From: Microbacterium sp. LWH13-1.2
GTDB taxonomy: Bacteria; Actinomycetota; Actinomycetes; Actinomycetales; Microbacteriaceae
NCBI RefSeq assembly: GCF_038397735.1
Contig: NZ_CP151635.1
Span: 248,001-312,000, forward strand
Direction: 5' to 3'
DNA length: 64,000 bases
The notes below the pieces were generated by a model. The model was not told the DNA's origin. It ran no database searches and was given only the letters and a program-made list of their open reading frames with translations. A program made the position numbers and the translations under genes. Positions 8,991 to 17,616 of the stretch are shown piece by piece; the first letter of the stretch is position 1, and each line of letters begins with the position of its first letter.

Positions 8991-9011
8991 GGCGGGGGCC
9001 GGAGCCCCGCC
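8991..9011. terminator. Short hairpin between convergent genes
   Basis: GGCGGGG (8991-8997) pairs with CCCCGCC (9005-9011). It lies between the GyrI-like gene and the converging SnoaL-like gene and probably ends transcription from both sides. Confidence 0.55.
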
Positions 9012-9039
9012 GAAACGGACGCCCGGCCCCGCGTGCGTC

Positions 9040-9432
9040 TCAGGCGTGTCCCCAGAAGGCGTCCTCCGCCTGCTGGTCCTCACTGATCAGCCAGACCTCT
9101 GCGATCCTGCCGTCCGCCACGCGGAACACGTCGACGCCGTGCTGCTCGAGATCCGCGCGTCCCTCGCGCACGGCACGGAAGCGCACCGTCGCCGACACGA
9201 GGGCGCCACTCTCGGTCGCCGACTCGGTCTCGAGCGCGAAGGAGCCGCCGCTCAGCTCCATGAAGCGCCCGAGATGCGCGATGATCGCGTCTGGGCCCAC
9301 CTTGTCGCCCGACACCTGACTGCGGCCGGGCTGGTGCCAGACGGCATCCGCGGCGAACGTCGCCGCCAACGCCTGCATGTCTCCCGCGGCCATGGCCGCG
9401 CCGTACTGTCCTACGATGTCGATCGCCGACAT
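9040..9432 (-). CDS. SnoaL/NTF2-like domain protein
   Basis: A 130-residue single-domain protein of the SgcJ/EcaC or SnoaL-like NTF2 superfamily: YGAAMAAGDMQALAATFAADAVWHQPG at the N-terminus, split here as a helix, the hallmark acidic turn and Trp-His, then SFALETES and VDVFRVADGRIAEVWLISED at the end. Such cone-shaped folds bind or act on small hydrophobic compounds; many are of unknown role. A strong GAGGAGG site lies before the ATG. The gene is divergent from an HxlR regulator 90 bases away, which probably controls it. Confidence 0.82.
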   Translation of the reverse strand: MSAIDIVGQYGAAMAAGDMQALAATFAADAVWHQPGRSQVSGDKVGPDAIIAHLGRFMELSGGSFALETESATESGALVSATVRFRAVREGRADLEQHGVDVFRVADGRIAEVWLISEDQQAEDAFWGHA

Positions 9433-9523
9433 GATGTCCTCCTCGATGTCTCGGTACTCTGAGGACCCAGCGTCTCCTCCCGAGCGTGGTCACTTCAACG
9501 TCACCGGAAAGGATGCCGAGCGG

Positions 9524-9955
9524 ATGAGCCCCGAATGGACCGTGTTCTCGTCGAGCTGCCCGTCGAGGGCGTCGCTGGCCCGCGTGGCCAACAAATGGAC
9601 CGCGATGATCGTGATCCTGCTGCACGAGCAGCCTCTGCGGTTCGGCGAGCTGCACCGCAAGGTCGAGGGGATAACGAAGAAGGTCCTGGTCGACACGCTT
9701 CGCGCGCTCGAACGCGACGGCATGCTCGTGCGCTCCGTGGACGACGACGGACACGGACGCTACCGTCTGACTGCGCTCGGGCGCACGCTGCACGAACCTC
9801 TGCAGGCTCTGCAGGTCTGGGCGGAATCGCATGTCGAGGAGGTTCTCGACGCCCAGGATCGCTATGACGACGAGGCAGACCGACGACTGCTCGGCGAGAG
9901 CCAGGACCGGGACCCCTCCGCAGACTCCCGGCTCGGCGATATCCTGCACGGATGA
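9524..9955 (+). CDS. HxlR-family transcriptional regulator
   Basis: A 143-residue winged-helix regulator. The family cysteine comes early (SSSCPSRASLARVANKWT), followed by the core helix-turn-helix (LRFGELHRKVEGITKKVLVDTL) and the wing (RYRLTALGRTL). HxlR proteins sense aldehydes, quinones or redox state, in several cases through this cysteine. The ATG at 9524 lies behind a GGAAAGGA sequence; an in-frame ATG at about 9446 would add 26 unstructured residues. It is divergent from the SnoaL-like gene, a frequent arrangement for an HxlR target, and overlaps the start of the DUF1206 gene by four bases. Confidence 0.88.
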   Translation: MSPEWTVFSSSCPSRASLARVANKWTAMIVILLHEQPLRFGELHRKVEGITKKVLVDTLRALERDGMLVRSVDDDGHGRYRLTALGRTLHEPLQALQVWAESHVEEVLDAQDRYDDEADRRLLGESQDRDPSADSRLGDILHG

Positions 9956-10749
9956 CCTCCCCGAAGGACGCCGCGCGAACGGCGCAGCGCTCCGATGCCT
10001 TCCGCCGCGTGGCACGGACGGGCTTCGTCATGGTCGGAGCGGTGCACATCATCATCGGAGCCATAGCGATCTCGATCGCGTCAGGTGGCGGAGGGGATGC
10101 CGACCAGGACGGCGCCATGGAGCAGATCCGCTCCACTCCGATCGGGGGGCTGCTGCTCGCCGCGGTCGCCGCAGCACTGATCGCGCTGGCGATCTGGCAG
10201 GTCGCGAGCGGGATGCTCGCGTCGGGCGAGGAACCGCGCAAGTGGGGGCAGCGGGTGAAGCTGATCGGGATCGCCGCGGCGTACCTGGTGATCGCCGGGC
10301 TCGCCCTGGTCTTCGCGTTCGGCGGGACGGTCGAGTCCGAGAAGACCTCGCAGATCCTCAGCGCCGTGGTGCTGTCTGCTCCCGGCGGTGTGGTGCTGCT
10401 CGTGGTCCTGGGGCTCAGCGTGGTCGGGGTGGGTGTCGGGTTCATCGTCATCGGGTTCACGCGCGGATTCGAGAAGACCATGGACGTGCCGACGGGCTCC
10501 GCCCGACCGGGCATCGTCGCCCTCGGGATCGCGGGCTACATCGCCAAGGGCATCGCGGTCGCGGTCACAGGCGCGCTGTTCGTGGTGGCGGCGTGGACGC
10601 AGGACCCGGAGAAGGCAGCGGGCCTCGATGCCGCGCTGCGCAGTCTCACAGACCTGCCGTTCGGACGGGCCATCCTCTGGCTGGTCGGAGCGGGCCTCGC
10701 GATCTACGGCGTCTTCTCGATGGTCCGCGCGCGCTACGCCCGGATGTGA
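9952..10749 (+). CDS. DUF1206-domain membrane protein
   Basis: A 265-residue integral membrane protein with about six hydrophobic segments in three repeated pairs (GFVMVGAVHIIIGAIAI; LLLAAVAAALIALAIWQV; KLIGIAAAYLVIAGLALVF; VLLVVLGLSVVGVGVGFIVIG; the last pair near residues 185-260). The internal repeat GxxxxGxxHxxIG/GYIAKGIAVAVTGALF is the mark of DUF1206. Function of the family is unknown. It starts within the HxlR stop (ATGA overlap) and so is co-transcribed with that regulator. Confidence 0.85.
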   Translation: MTSPKDAARTAQRSDAFRRVARTGFVMVGAVHIIIGAIAISIASGGGGDADQDGAMEQIRSTPIGGLLLAAVAAALIALAIWQVASGMLASGEEPRKWGQRVKLIGIAAAYLVIAGLALVFAFGGTVESEKTSQILSAVVLSAPGGVVLLVVLGLSVVGVGVGFIVIGFTRGFEKTMDVPTGSARPGIVALGIAGYIAKGIAVAVTGALFVVAAWTQDPEKAAGLDAALRSLTDLPFGRAILWLVGAGLAIYGVFSMVRARYARM

Positions 10750-10758
10750 TTGCGGGCG

Positions 10759-11406
10759 TCAGGCGCTCGAGGGCTTCTCGCTCCACACCAGCAGGAACAC
10801 ACCGAGACCGATCATGAGGCCTCCGCCCGTCGCGCTCATCGCCTCGATGCGACGCGGTGAGCGACCGAACCACTCCCTGGCAGCGCTCGCGAGCAGCACC
10901 CAGACCGCGTCGCACGCGACTCCGATCGCGACGACGATCACCCCGAGCACCAAGAGCTGCATCGGCACCGATCCTGAGTGAAGATCGACGAACTGCGGCA
11001 GGATCGCCAGGAAGAAAGCGATGGATTTGGGGTTCGTGACACCGACGACGAAGCCCTCGCCGAGCAGTCGCAGACCTGAGCGACCGGCCACGGCACCCGT
11101 CATCGCGTCCGCCGCGTCCTTGCGGTGTCTGATCGCCTGGATCCCCAGGAACACGAGGTAGCCGGCGCCGAGCACCTTGACGATCGTGAAGAGCACGACC
11201 GACTGCGCCACCACGGTGCCGACTCCCAGTGCGACGCCGACGACGAGCAGGACCGATCCGATGGCGGTGCCCAGGATGCTCAGAAAGCCGCCGACCCTGC
11301 CCAGGGCCATGGCCCTGCCGATCGTGAAGAGCACGGTCGGCCCGGGGATCACGACCATGATGAACGCCGCGACGACGAAGGTCAGGAGGGTGTCGGCGCT
11401 GAACAT
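10759..11406 (-). CDS. LysE-family amino-acid/metabolite exporter
   Basis: A 215-residue membrane protein with about six transmembrane segments. The N-terminal FIMVVIPGPTVLFTIGRA is the RhtB/LysE signature (PGP motif), followed by GVTNPKSIAFFLAILPQFV near residue 130, the second conserved element. LysE proteins export amino acids or related small metabolites driven by the proton gradient; the substrate here is not predictable. The gene stands alone, converging with the DUF1206 gene and divergent from the pilus operon. Confidence 0.9.
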   Translation of the reverse strand: MFSADTLLTFVVAAFIMVVIPGPTVLFTIGRAMALGRVGGFLSILGTAIGSVLLVVGVALGVGTVVAQSVVLFTIVKVLGAGYLVFLGIQAIRHRKDAADAMTGAVAGRSGLRLLGEGFVVGVTNPKSIAFFLAILPQFVDLHSGSVPMQLLVLGVIVVAIGVACDAVWVLLASAAREWFGRSPRRIEAMSATGGGLMIGLGVFLLVWSEKPSSA

Positions 11407-11618
11407 GGTGCGAGCCTAGGGCAGCTCTGCGGAATCCGATCAGAAAGTTTTCGCGAGACCGTCATAAAAGCTCCTCGCGGAGGTCTGGGTATGTGATGGG
11501 CAGCCTTTCCAGGCTGCACGTCACAGGGGAATACACACACGCACTTCTGGGGACAGGCTCACGCCGTCGTTCGGCCGCACGCGGCCGGCGCTCGGGGTAC
11601 GCCAGGACGGGGACACCT

Positions 11619-14141
11619 ATGAGCGTTCGCTCACACCACCGCTCGACGGGGCGCTCTGCGCGCGCCGCGGTCGAGCCGCGCCCACGCGCGCTCGTTCGAC
11701 TGCTCGGCGTGCTCGCCGTCGCAGGCGTGCTCGTCGCCGGCGGAACGCTGGCCCCGAACTCCGGCCTCACCGCTGCGGCCACCGTTCCCGGCACGCCGGG
11801 CGCACCGCAGGCGGGAACGCCGGTCTACACGGAGAACTTCTCGAACCAGAACGCGTCGCTCGCGGCGCTTCCGATCACCTCGTACGTCGGCGGAACGGCC
11901 GCGGCCAACAGCACTTACACCGCCGACCTCCAGTGGACGCCGGCGGGGCAGCAGTGCAACGGCTGGATCCTCAACTCGTCGACCCCGATCCCCGTACTCG
12001 ACACAGGATGCCTCAACAACCAGCCGGACGGATGGGCGCAGCTCCGCGACATGGCCGTCGCGCTCGGCATGGCGCAAGGACAGACTGCCGCCCAGGCCCT
12101 TTCGAACCAGGTGCTGTCCGAGTACACCAACCGCGCCAACGGCACCATCGCCGCGGGAACGCAGTTCCGCACCGTGAACACGATCCCAGCGACCGCCGGA
12201 CACTACTACGCGGTATCCGCGTACTTCGCTGCGACGAGCTGCCCTGCCGCAGGCGGAGCCAACCAGCCGAGGGAGACCTTCTCGCTCATCGTGAACGGTT
12301 CGCCGATCGTGCTGAGCTCAGGTCTCAACCCGTGCACGAACAACACCGACTGGGGCCCGCAGGTGGCGAAGCTGCAATCCGCCGCCTACCAGATCCCCGT
12401 CGGAACCACCGCGAACCTCGGTCTGTCGCTGTACAACGCGACGGCGAGCGGCTCGGGCAACGACGCCGCATTCGACTTGCCGCAGATCGTCGATGTCACG
12501 CCGCAGCTCGACAAGGCGTTCAGCCCGACCGTGATCCTGAACGGCGCGACGTCGAAGATGACCCTGACCGTCACGAACACCACCGATCTGATGGCCAAGA
12601 ACGACTGGTTCATCACCGACGCGCTGCCGGCGAACCTGAAGATCGCCGCGGTGCCCAACGTCGGCGGCACCTGCACCAGCACGGCGGGAGCGCCGTACGC
12701 CGTGACGGCGCCGGCCGGTGGGACGACGGTCGGCATCACCGGTGGTGACCTGGCTCAGGGGGCGGCGTCGTGCACGATCACGGTCGACGTGACCTCGACC
12801 GTGAACGGCGCCTACATCAACGGTCCCGCCAACATCACCACGAACCTCAACCCGCCGGCCAACGCCTCGCTCGAGGTCATCCAGCCGTCGATCGACCTGA
12901 TCAAGCGCATCACCGCCGTGAATGGAGTCGCCGTGACCGGTGACACCGACCCGGACAAGGTGTTCACCAAGGTGGGCGATGTCATCACGTACTCCTTCGT
13001 GGCGACCAACACGACGCCCAAGGCGCCGACCAATACGACGCTCAACACGAGCCTCAGCAATGTGCGCATCACCGAAGACGCCTTCTCCGGCGCCGGTGAC
13101 ATGACGGCGCTGTCGTGCGTGCCACCTCAGGGGTCCACGCTCGCCAGCGGTGCCACGATGACCTGCACGGCCACCTACGTGGTGCAGCAGGCCGACCTCG
13201 ACAACGCGCCGCTGACGAACGTCGCCAGGGCGACCGGAACTCCGACGGTCGGGCCGAACGTCACCGACTCGGACGACGAGATCATCCCCGCCGGCTGGAC
13301 GCCGAAGATCGTGCTCGACAAGACGGCATCCGTCGTCGACGTCGATCAGGATGGCGTTACCGGGCTCGGCGACCACATCATGTACGCGTTCGACGTCACC
13401 AACACCGGCAACGTCACCGTGGCGAACATCACCGTGGTCGACGACCGACTGACCCAGCGGAGCATCACCGTCACGTGCACGCCCACCACGATCGCACCGA
13501 CTCAGATCGCGCACTGCGTCGCGAACGCTCCCTATGTCGTGACCCCGGCGGACGTGGACGCGAAGAAGGTCATCAACACGGCGTACTCGACGGGCACAGA
13601 CCCCGACGGCGGGCTGGTGCGCTCGAACGAGGACAGCACCGAGACGCCGATCGAGCCGTTCCGGATCCCGCTGCAGATCGAGAAGGTCGGAGAGTCGGAC
13701 GCCGACGCCTGGGTGCGCATGGACGGATCATCGTTCGCAGTGCTCGAAGACGTCGCGGGTGAGCCGGGGGCGGCGCTGCCGTTCACGATCGGCGACGTCG
13801 AGACCGGCCTGTTCCAGATCGACAGCATCCCCGCCGGCACCTACTGGCTGAGCGAGCTGACAGCGCCCGACGGGTTCAGCCTGCTGGCCGCCCCGGTGAA
13901 GTTCACCATCGACCCCGACCGCACCGTGAGCATCACAGCCGGGGGAGGTGAGGCCGTGACCGCGGCCGGGCAGATCATCACGGTGCACGACGTGCCCGCG
14001 ATGGAGCTTCCGACCACCGGAGGGACGGGCGCGCTGCCCTACATACTCGCCGGCTCTCTGATCGTGCTCGGCGCGGGGGGATTCGCCCTCTGGATCCGTC
14101 GCCGCAGCGCACGCGCCGATACCGAAGACCTGCAGATCTGA
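11619..14141 (+). CDS. Large LPXTG-anchored pilus adhesin/tip protein
   Basis: An 840-residue secreted surface protein. A signal peptide with a basic start and hydrophobic core (LLGVLAVAGVLVAGGTLA) is followed by a roughly 250-residue N-terminal region with cysteine pairs, then DUF11/DUF7507-like beta repeats (LDKAFSPTVILNG; TLTVTNTTDL; LDKTASVVDVDQDG; YAFDVTNTGNVTVANITV), then a SpaA/prealbumin-like domain (LQIEKVGE to YWLSELTAPDGF, with an E-box), and at about residue 796 the sortase signal LPTTG with a hydrophobic segment and positive tail. It heads the sortase pilus operon, so a tip adhesin or minor pilin is likely. The ATG at 11619 is preferred; an in-frame start at 11493 would give an unusually long leader. 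Confidence 0.85.
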   Translation: MSVRSHHRSTGRSARAAVEPRPRALVRLLGVLAVAGVLVAGGTLAPNSGLTAAATVPGTPGAPQAGTPVYTENFSNQNASLAALPITSYVGGTAAANSTYTADLQWTPAGQQCNGWILNSSTPIPVLDTGCLNNQPDGWAQLRDMAVALGMAQGQTAAQALSNQVLSEYTNRANGTIAAGTQFRTVNTIPATAGHYYAVSAYFAATSCPAAGGANQPRETFSLIVNGSPIVLSSGLNPCTNNTDWGPQVAKLQSAAYQIPVGTTANLGLSLYNATASGSGNDAAFDLPQIVDVTPQLDKAFSPTVILNGATSKMTLTVTNTTDLMAKNDWFITDALPANLKIAAVPNVGGTCTSTAGAPYAVTAPAGGTTVGITGGDLAQGAASCTITVDVTSTVNGAYINGPANITTNLNPPANASLEVIQPSIDLIKRITAVNGVAVTGDTDPDKVFTKVGDVITYSFVATNTTPKAPTNTTLNTSLSNVRITEDAFSGAGDMTALSCVPPQGSTLASGATMTCTATYVVQQADLDNAPLTNVARATGTPTVGPNVTDSDDEIIPAGWTPKIVLDKTASVVDVDQDGVTGLGDHIMYAFDVTNTGNVTVANITVVDDRLTQRSITVTCTPTTIAPTQIAHCVANAPYVVTPADVDAKKVINTAYSTGTDPDGGLVRSNEDSTETPIEPFRIPLQIEKVGESDADAWVRMDGSSFAVLEDVAGEPGAALPFTIGDVETGLFQIDSIPAGTYWLSELTAPDGFSLLAAPVKFTIDPDRTVSITAGGGEAVTAAGQIITVHDVPAMELPTTGGTGALPYILAGSLIVLGAGGFALWIRRRSARADTEDLQI

Positions 14142-14206
14142 TCTGCATCAGCTCACCACCATCCGAAGACCTCCAGGGCGACCTGGATTACCGAGAGAGA
14201 GACACA

Positions 14207-15688
14207 GTGAACAACGAGAACAACAGGCGCGGTTCCCGCGTCGCAGCGGGTCTGCTGGCCGCAGGCGTCGCCGCGCTGACCCTCGCTGCACCTGCGAGTG
14301 CCGCGACTCCGAACCTCGTCGACCCGGATGCTGTCGGCTCGCTGACGATCCACAAGTTCGAGGCGCCCGAGACGCCGACCGGCCTGCCGAACGACGGCAC
14401 CGAGCAGAACGTCGCTTTGGCACCGCTCCCGGGCGTCGGCTTCACGGTCTACAAGGTCGACACCATCGACCTCACCAGCAACCAGGGCTGGATCGACGCC
14501 AACGACCTCGCAGACCTCGACCCCGACAGCGTCGCCGACATCACGGCCGCCGGCTACACCGCCAGCGCCGTCGGCGGGCAGACGCTGACCGACGCCAACG
14601 GCGAGATCGCTCTCGCGAACCTCGACCTCGGTCTGTACTTCGTCGTCGAGACCGCACCGCTGAGCGGATCGACCGCGGTCGCACCGTTCCTCGTCACCGT
14701 GCCGCTCACCGACCCCGCCGATGACAGCACCTGGCTGTACGACGTGCACGTCTACCCGAAGAACGCTCTCACCGAGGCCACCAAGACGGTCGAGGACTCG
14801 GAGGACGTCAAGCTCGGCGACGATATCGACTTCACGATCACGACCGACATCCCGAACGTCGCCGTCATCGACGGCTACAAGGTCGTCGACACGCTCGACG
14901 CCAAGCTCGACTACGTCGGCGCCGCTGTGACGCTCCTCGACGGCACCGCTCTCGCCACGACCGACTACACGGTCGTCCTGGACGCCACCACCAACACGGT
15001 CACGGTGGAGTTCACCGCATCCGGCCTCGCAGTGCTCGCCGCACACCCGGCCACGCAGGTGCAGGTCGTTCTCACGGCTACGGTCAACACGGTCGGCGAG
15101 ATCGCCAACACCGCTGTGCTCTACCCGAACCTCGCCTCGTACACGGTCGCTCCGGGCGAGCCCGGCGGCCCCACCGTCACCCCTGAGGTCGTCACCAAGT
15201 GGGGCGACATCACGGTCGAGAAGACCGACAAGACCGGCGCCCCGCTCACCGGCGCCGTGTTCTCGGTGTACCCCACCGAGCAGGACGCGATCGACGGCAT
15301 CAACGCCATCGCGCTCGACGGAGCGACCGAGTTCGCCGTGGCCGCCGACGGAACCGTGACCATCTCGGGTCTGCGCTACTCCGACTGGGCCGACAACGCC
15401 GCTGTCGCTGCGGGCGAAGACGGCTACCAGACCTACTGGCTCGCTGAGATGGTCGCACCCGACGGGTACGAGCTGCTGGCCGCACCGATCGAGTTCACCG
15501 TGACCGAGGCCACCTCGGCCGCGGGCATCGACCTCGAGGTCGTCAACGTCCCCTCGAACGCCGGGTTCAAGCTGCCGCTGACCGGTGGCGCCGGAACCAC
15601 TCTGTTCCTGGCCGGCGGCGTCCTGCTGCTCGGTGGAGCAGCGCTCCTCGCCATCCGCAGCCGTCGCAAGGCCGGTAGCGAGGCGTAA
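14207..15688 (+). CDS. Major pilin, SpaH/EbpB family, LPXTG-anchored
   Basis: A 493-residue secreted pilin that is polymerised by a class C sortase into a covalent fibre. It has a signal peptide (LLAAGVAALTLAAPASA), a first pilin domain, the pilin motif WLYDVHVYPK at residues 176-185 in which Lys185 should be the cross-linking lysine, two further Ig/CNA-B-like domains with E-box type sequences (YFVVETAPL; YWLAEMVAPDGYELL), and the sorting signal LPLTG followed by a hydrophobic segment and RSRRK tail. The GTG start has a GAGAGAGAG ribosome site. It lies between the adhesin and the sortase; a strong hairpin follows it, which probably raises pilin expression above that of the sortase. Confidence 0.93.
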   Translation: MNNENNRRGSRVAAGLLAAGVAALTLAAPASAATPNLVDPDAVGSLTIHKFEAPETPTGLPNDGTEQNVALAPLPGVGFTVYKVDTIDLTSNQGWIDANDLADLDPDSVADITAAGYTASAVGGQTLTDANGEIALANLDLGLYFVVETAPLSGSTAVAPFLVTVPLTDPADDSTWLYDVHVYPKNALTEATKTVEDSEDVKLGDDIDFTITTDIPNVAVIDGYKVVDTLDAKLDYVGAAVTLLDGTALATTDYTVVLDATTNTVTVEFTASGLAVLAAHPATQVQVVLTATVNTVGEIANTAVLYPNLASYTVAPGEPGGPTVTPEVVTKWGDITVEKTDKTGAPLTGAVFSVYPTEQDAIDGINAIALDGATEFAVAADGTVTISGLRYSDWADNAAVAAGEDGYQTYWLAEMVAPDGYELLAAPIEFTVTEATSAAGIDLEVVNVPSNAGFKLPLTGGAGTTLFLAGGVLLLGGAALLAIRSRRKAGSEA

Positions 15689-15698
15689 CACGAAGACC

Positions 15699-15741
15699 GG
15701 CCGTGCGGGGGAGGTGTTGAGGTCCCTTCCCCCGCACGGCC
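15699..15741 (+). terminator. Strong hairpin between pilin and sortase genes
   Basis: GGCCGTGCGGGGGA (15699-15712) pairs perfectly with TCCCCCGCACGGCC (15728-15741), a 14-bp stem with a 15-base loop. Because the sortase gene follows only 60 bases later on the same strand, it probably works as a partial terminator or mRNA-stabilising element that sets the ratio of pilin to sortase. Confidence 0.7.
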
Positions 15742-15801
15742 CATTCGCCTTGACTCCGGCTCCGTTCAGATCCTGACCGACACCCACTCAGAGAGATCCG
15801 C

Positions 15802-16794
15802 ATGACGCTCATCGACGCATCCGCTCCGGATGCCCGCACGACACCGACCACGCGGGTCCCCGCGCGGCGTGCGCGCTGGGGATGGAGCCAGACGATCGTC
15901 ATGCTCATCGCGACCGTCGGAATCGTGGTGCTGATCTACCCGACTGCCGCGTCCTGGTTCTCGGCGTGGAGCCACGACACCGAGGTCGACGGATACGTCC
16001 AGTCGATCGAACAGATTCCCGACGACGCGATCACCGACATGCTCGCGGATGCCGAGGCCTACAACGCGAACCTGCCGACCGGGCCGTTGCGTGATCCGTA
16101 CGCGCTCGGAGCCGACGGGCAGCAGACGGCCATCGGCGACGGTGCCGCCGCGTACTTCGACACCCTCAGCCCCGAAGGCACCGACGCGATGGCGCGCGTG
16201 CGCATCCCGAAGATCGATGTCGACCTGCCGATCTTCCACGGCACGAGCGAAGAGACGCTCTCACGCGGCGTGGGCCACCTCTACGGCTCGTCGCTCCCCG
16301 TCGGGGGCCCCGGGACGCACTCGGTGCTCACCGGGCACAACGGCTTCGTCCAGGCGACGCTGTTCGACGACATCGACGAACTGGTCGAGGGCGACGTCAT
16401 CGTCGTCACCACGCTGGGAGAAGACCTGTACTACGAAGTCGATCAGATCACGACAGTGCTGCCCGATGACACCGAGGCGCTGCGCCAGGTGCCCGACAAG
16501 GACTACATCACCCTCGTGACGTGCACGCCTACCGGCGTCAACACGCATCGCCTTCTGGTGCGGGCGGAGCGCATCGAGGCACCGTCCGACGACACGTCCA
16601 TCGTCACGATCGACGATGCGACGGGCCCCGCGGGCCTGCCGTGGTGGGCGCTGCTCGTCGTCGCTGTTCCGGTGCTCACATTCATCGTCGTCACGCCACG
16701 GCGATCTCGCGACCGCCGCCGCCGATCACCGCGCTCCAGCGATCGCGGAGGATCTCGGCGGAGAACCCACGTCGAGCGGACGCCCGCGTCATGA
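15802..16794 (+). CDS. Class C (pilin-polymerising) sortase
   Basis: A 330-residue membrane-anchored transpeptidase that joins LPXTG pilins to each other. An N-terminal membrane helix (TIVMLIATVGIVVLIYP) is followed by a DPY lid motif near residue 93 typical of class C, then the catalytic triad: His179 in LTGHNGF, Cys241 in TLVTCTP and Arg250 in NTHRLLV. A C-terminal hydrophobic helix (PWWALLVVAVPVLTFIVV) gives a second membrane anchor. Its last bases overlap the next gene (ATGA). Together with the two LPXTG proteins upstream it makes a complete pilus locus. Confidence 0.95.
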   Translation: MTLIDASAPDARTTPTTRVPARRARWGWSQTIVMLIATVGIVVLIYPTAASWFSAWSHDTEVDGYVQSIEQIPDDAITDMLADAEAYNANLPTGPLRDPYALGADGQQTAIGDGAAAYFDTLSPEGTDAMARVRIPKIDVDLPIFHGTSEETLSRGVGHLYGSSLPVGGPGTHSVLTGHNGFVQATLFDDIDELVEGDVIVVTTLGEDLYYEVDQITTVLPDDTEALRQVPDKDYITLVTCTPTGVNTHRLLVRAERIEAPSDDTSIVTIDDATGPAGLPWWALLVVAVPVLTFIVVTPRRSRDRRRRSPRSSDRGGSRRRTHVERTPAS

Positions 16795-17390
16795 CGGCCG
16801 GGATCGAAGATCTCCGCACCGATGACGGCATCCGACCCGATGCGGGCTCCGAGCAGCACCCCGTGACCCGACGCCGACATCGGGTGGGGCTGCTGGGCTG
16901 CAGCATCGTGCTGGTCGGGCTCGGCGTGGCCTTTCTCGCCGCGTCGACGTTCGCCCCTGAGATGGTCGACAAGGTGACCGGCGACGTCAAGGTCGCCGTG
17001 CAGAGACAGTTGCACCAGATCGTCGCGCCCGGCGAGCTGCCGGTGATCAGACTCGGGGCCGAAGGCGGCATGGTCGAGCTCGACCACTGCGACGGCACCT
17101 TCACCGAGATGGTCAGCTATCGCGTCGATGCGGTCCTGCCTCTGTTCGCGGCTCACAACAACTGCGGAGGCGACGTCATCCTGGGCTGGGACATCGGTCA
17201 ACGGGTCACGGTGGCGGGCTCCGACGTCGTCTATGAGGTCGTCGAAGAGCGACACACGCCGAAGTGGTCGAACGTCGAAGAGCTCGTCGGCATGTCCGGC
17301 GAATTCATGGTGCAGACCTGCTTCTACGGCGAGAACAAGATGCGCTTCCTCGCGCTCGCGCCGGTGGAATCCCCGCAGAACGCCGGTTGA
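16791..17390 (+). CDS. Divergent sortase-like membrane protein
   Basis: A 199-residue protein that starts in the stop codon of the class C sortase. It has one N-terminal membrane helix (GLLGCSIVLVGLGVAFLAAS) and a C-terminal domain that looks like a reduced sortase barrel: His122 in LFAAHNNCGGDVI, Cys177 in MVQTCFYGEN and Arg185 in KMRFLAL have the order and spacing of a sortase triad, and GQRVTVAGSDVVYEV resembles the sortase strand between His and Cys. The usual TLxTC is replaced by MVQTC, and an additional Cys is next to the His. It may be a housekeeping-type anchoring sortase for the pilus or an inactive accessory protein. The assignment to the sortase fold is my inference. Confidence 0.6.
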   Translation: MTAGIEDLRTDDGIRPDAGSEQHPVTRRRHRVGLLGCSIVLVGLGVAFLAASTFAPEMVDKVTGDVKVAVQRQLHQIVAPGELPVIRLGAEGGMVELDHCDGTFTEMVSYRVDAVLPLFAAHNNCGGDVILGWDIGQRVTVAGSDVVYEVVEERHTPKWSNVEELVGMSGEFMVQTCFYGENKMRFLALAPVESPQNAG

Positions 17391-17616
17391 TGCGCTCCCT
17401 GAGCGTCGATCCCGAGGGCGCCCGTCACGATTCGCCGCCGTCAGGGTCTTGTAGGTATGGCCATCGGCCTGGCGTCGGACTCCCGCCCGGCGCACCGCTT
17501 CGCGAGAATCGACGCCTCCCCGGCCGACTCACGCACTGCGGAATCGACCCTTACGAGAGTCGGAGGGACGAGGCACCCCCAACGTCTCGTCCCTCATCCG
17601 CCACATCCGGAGCAGC

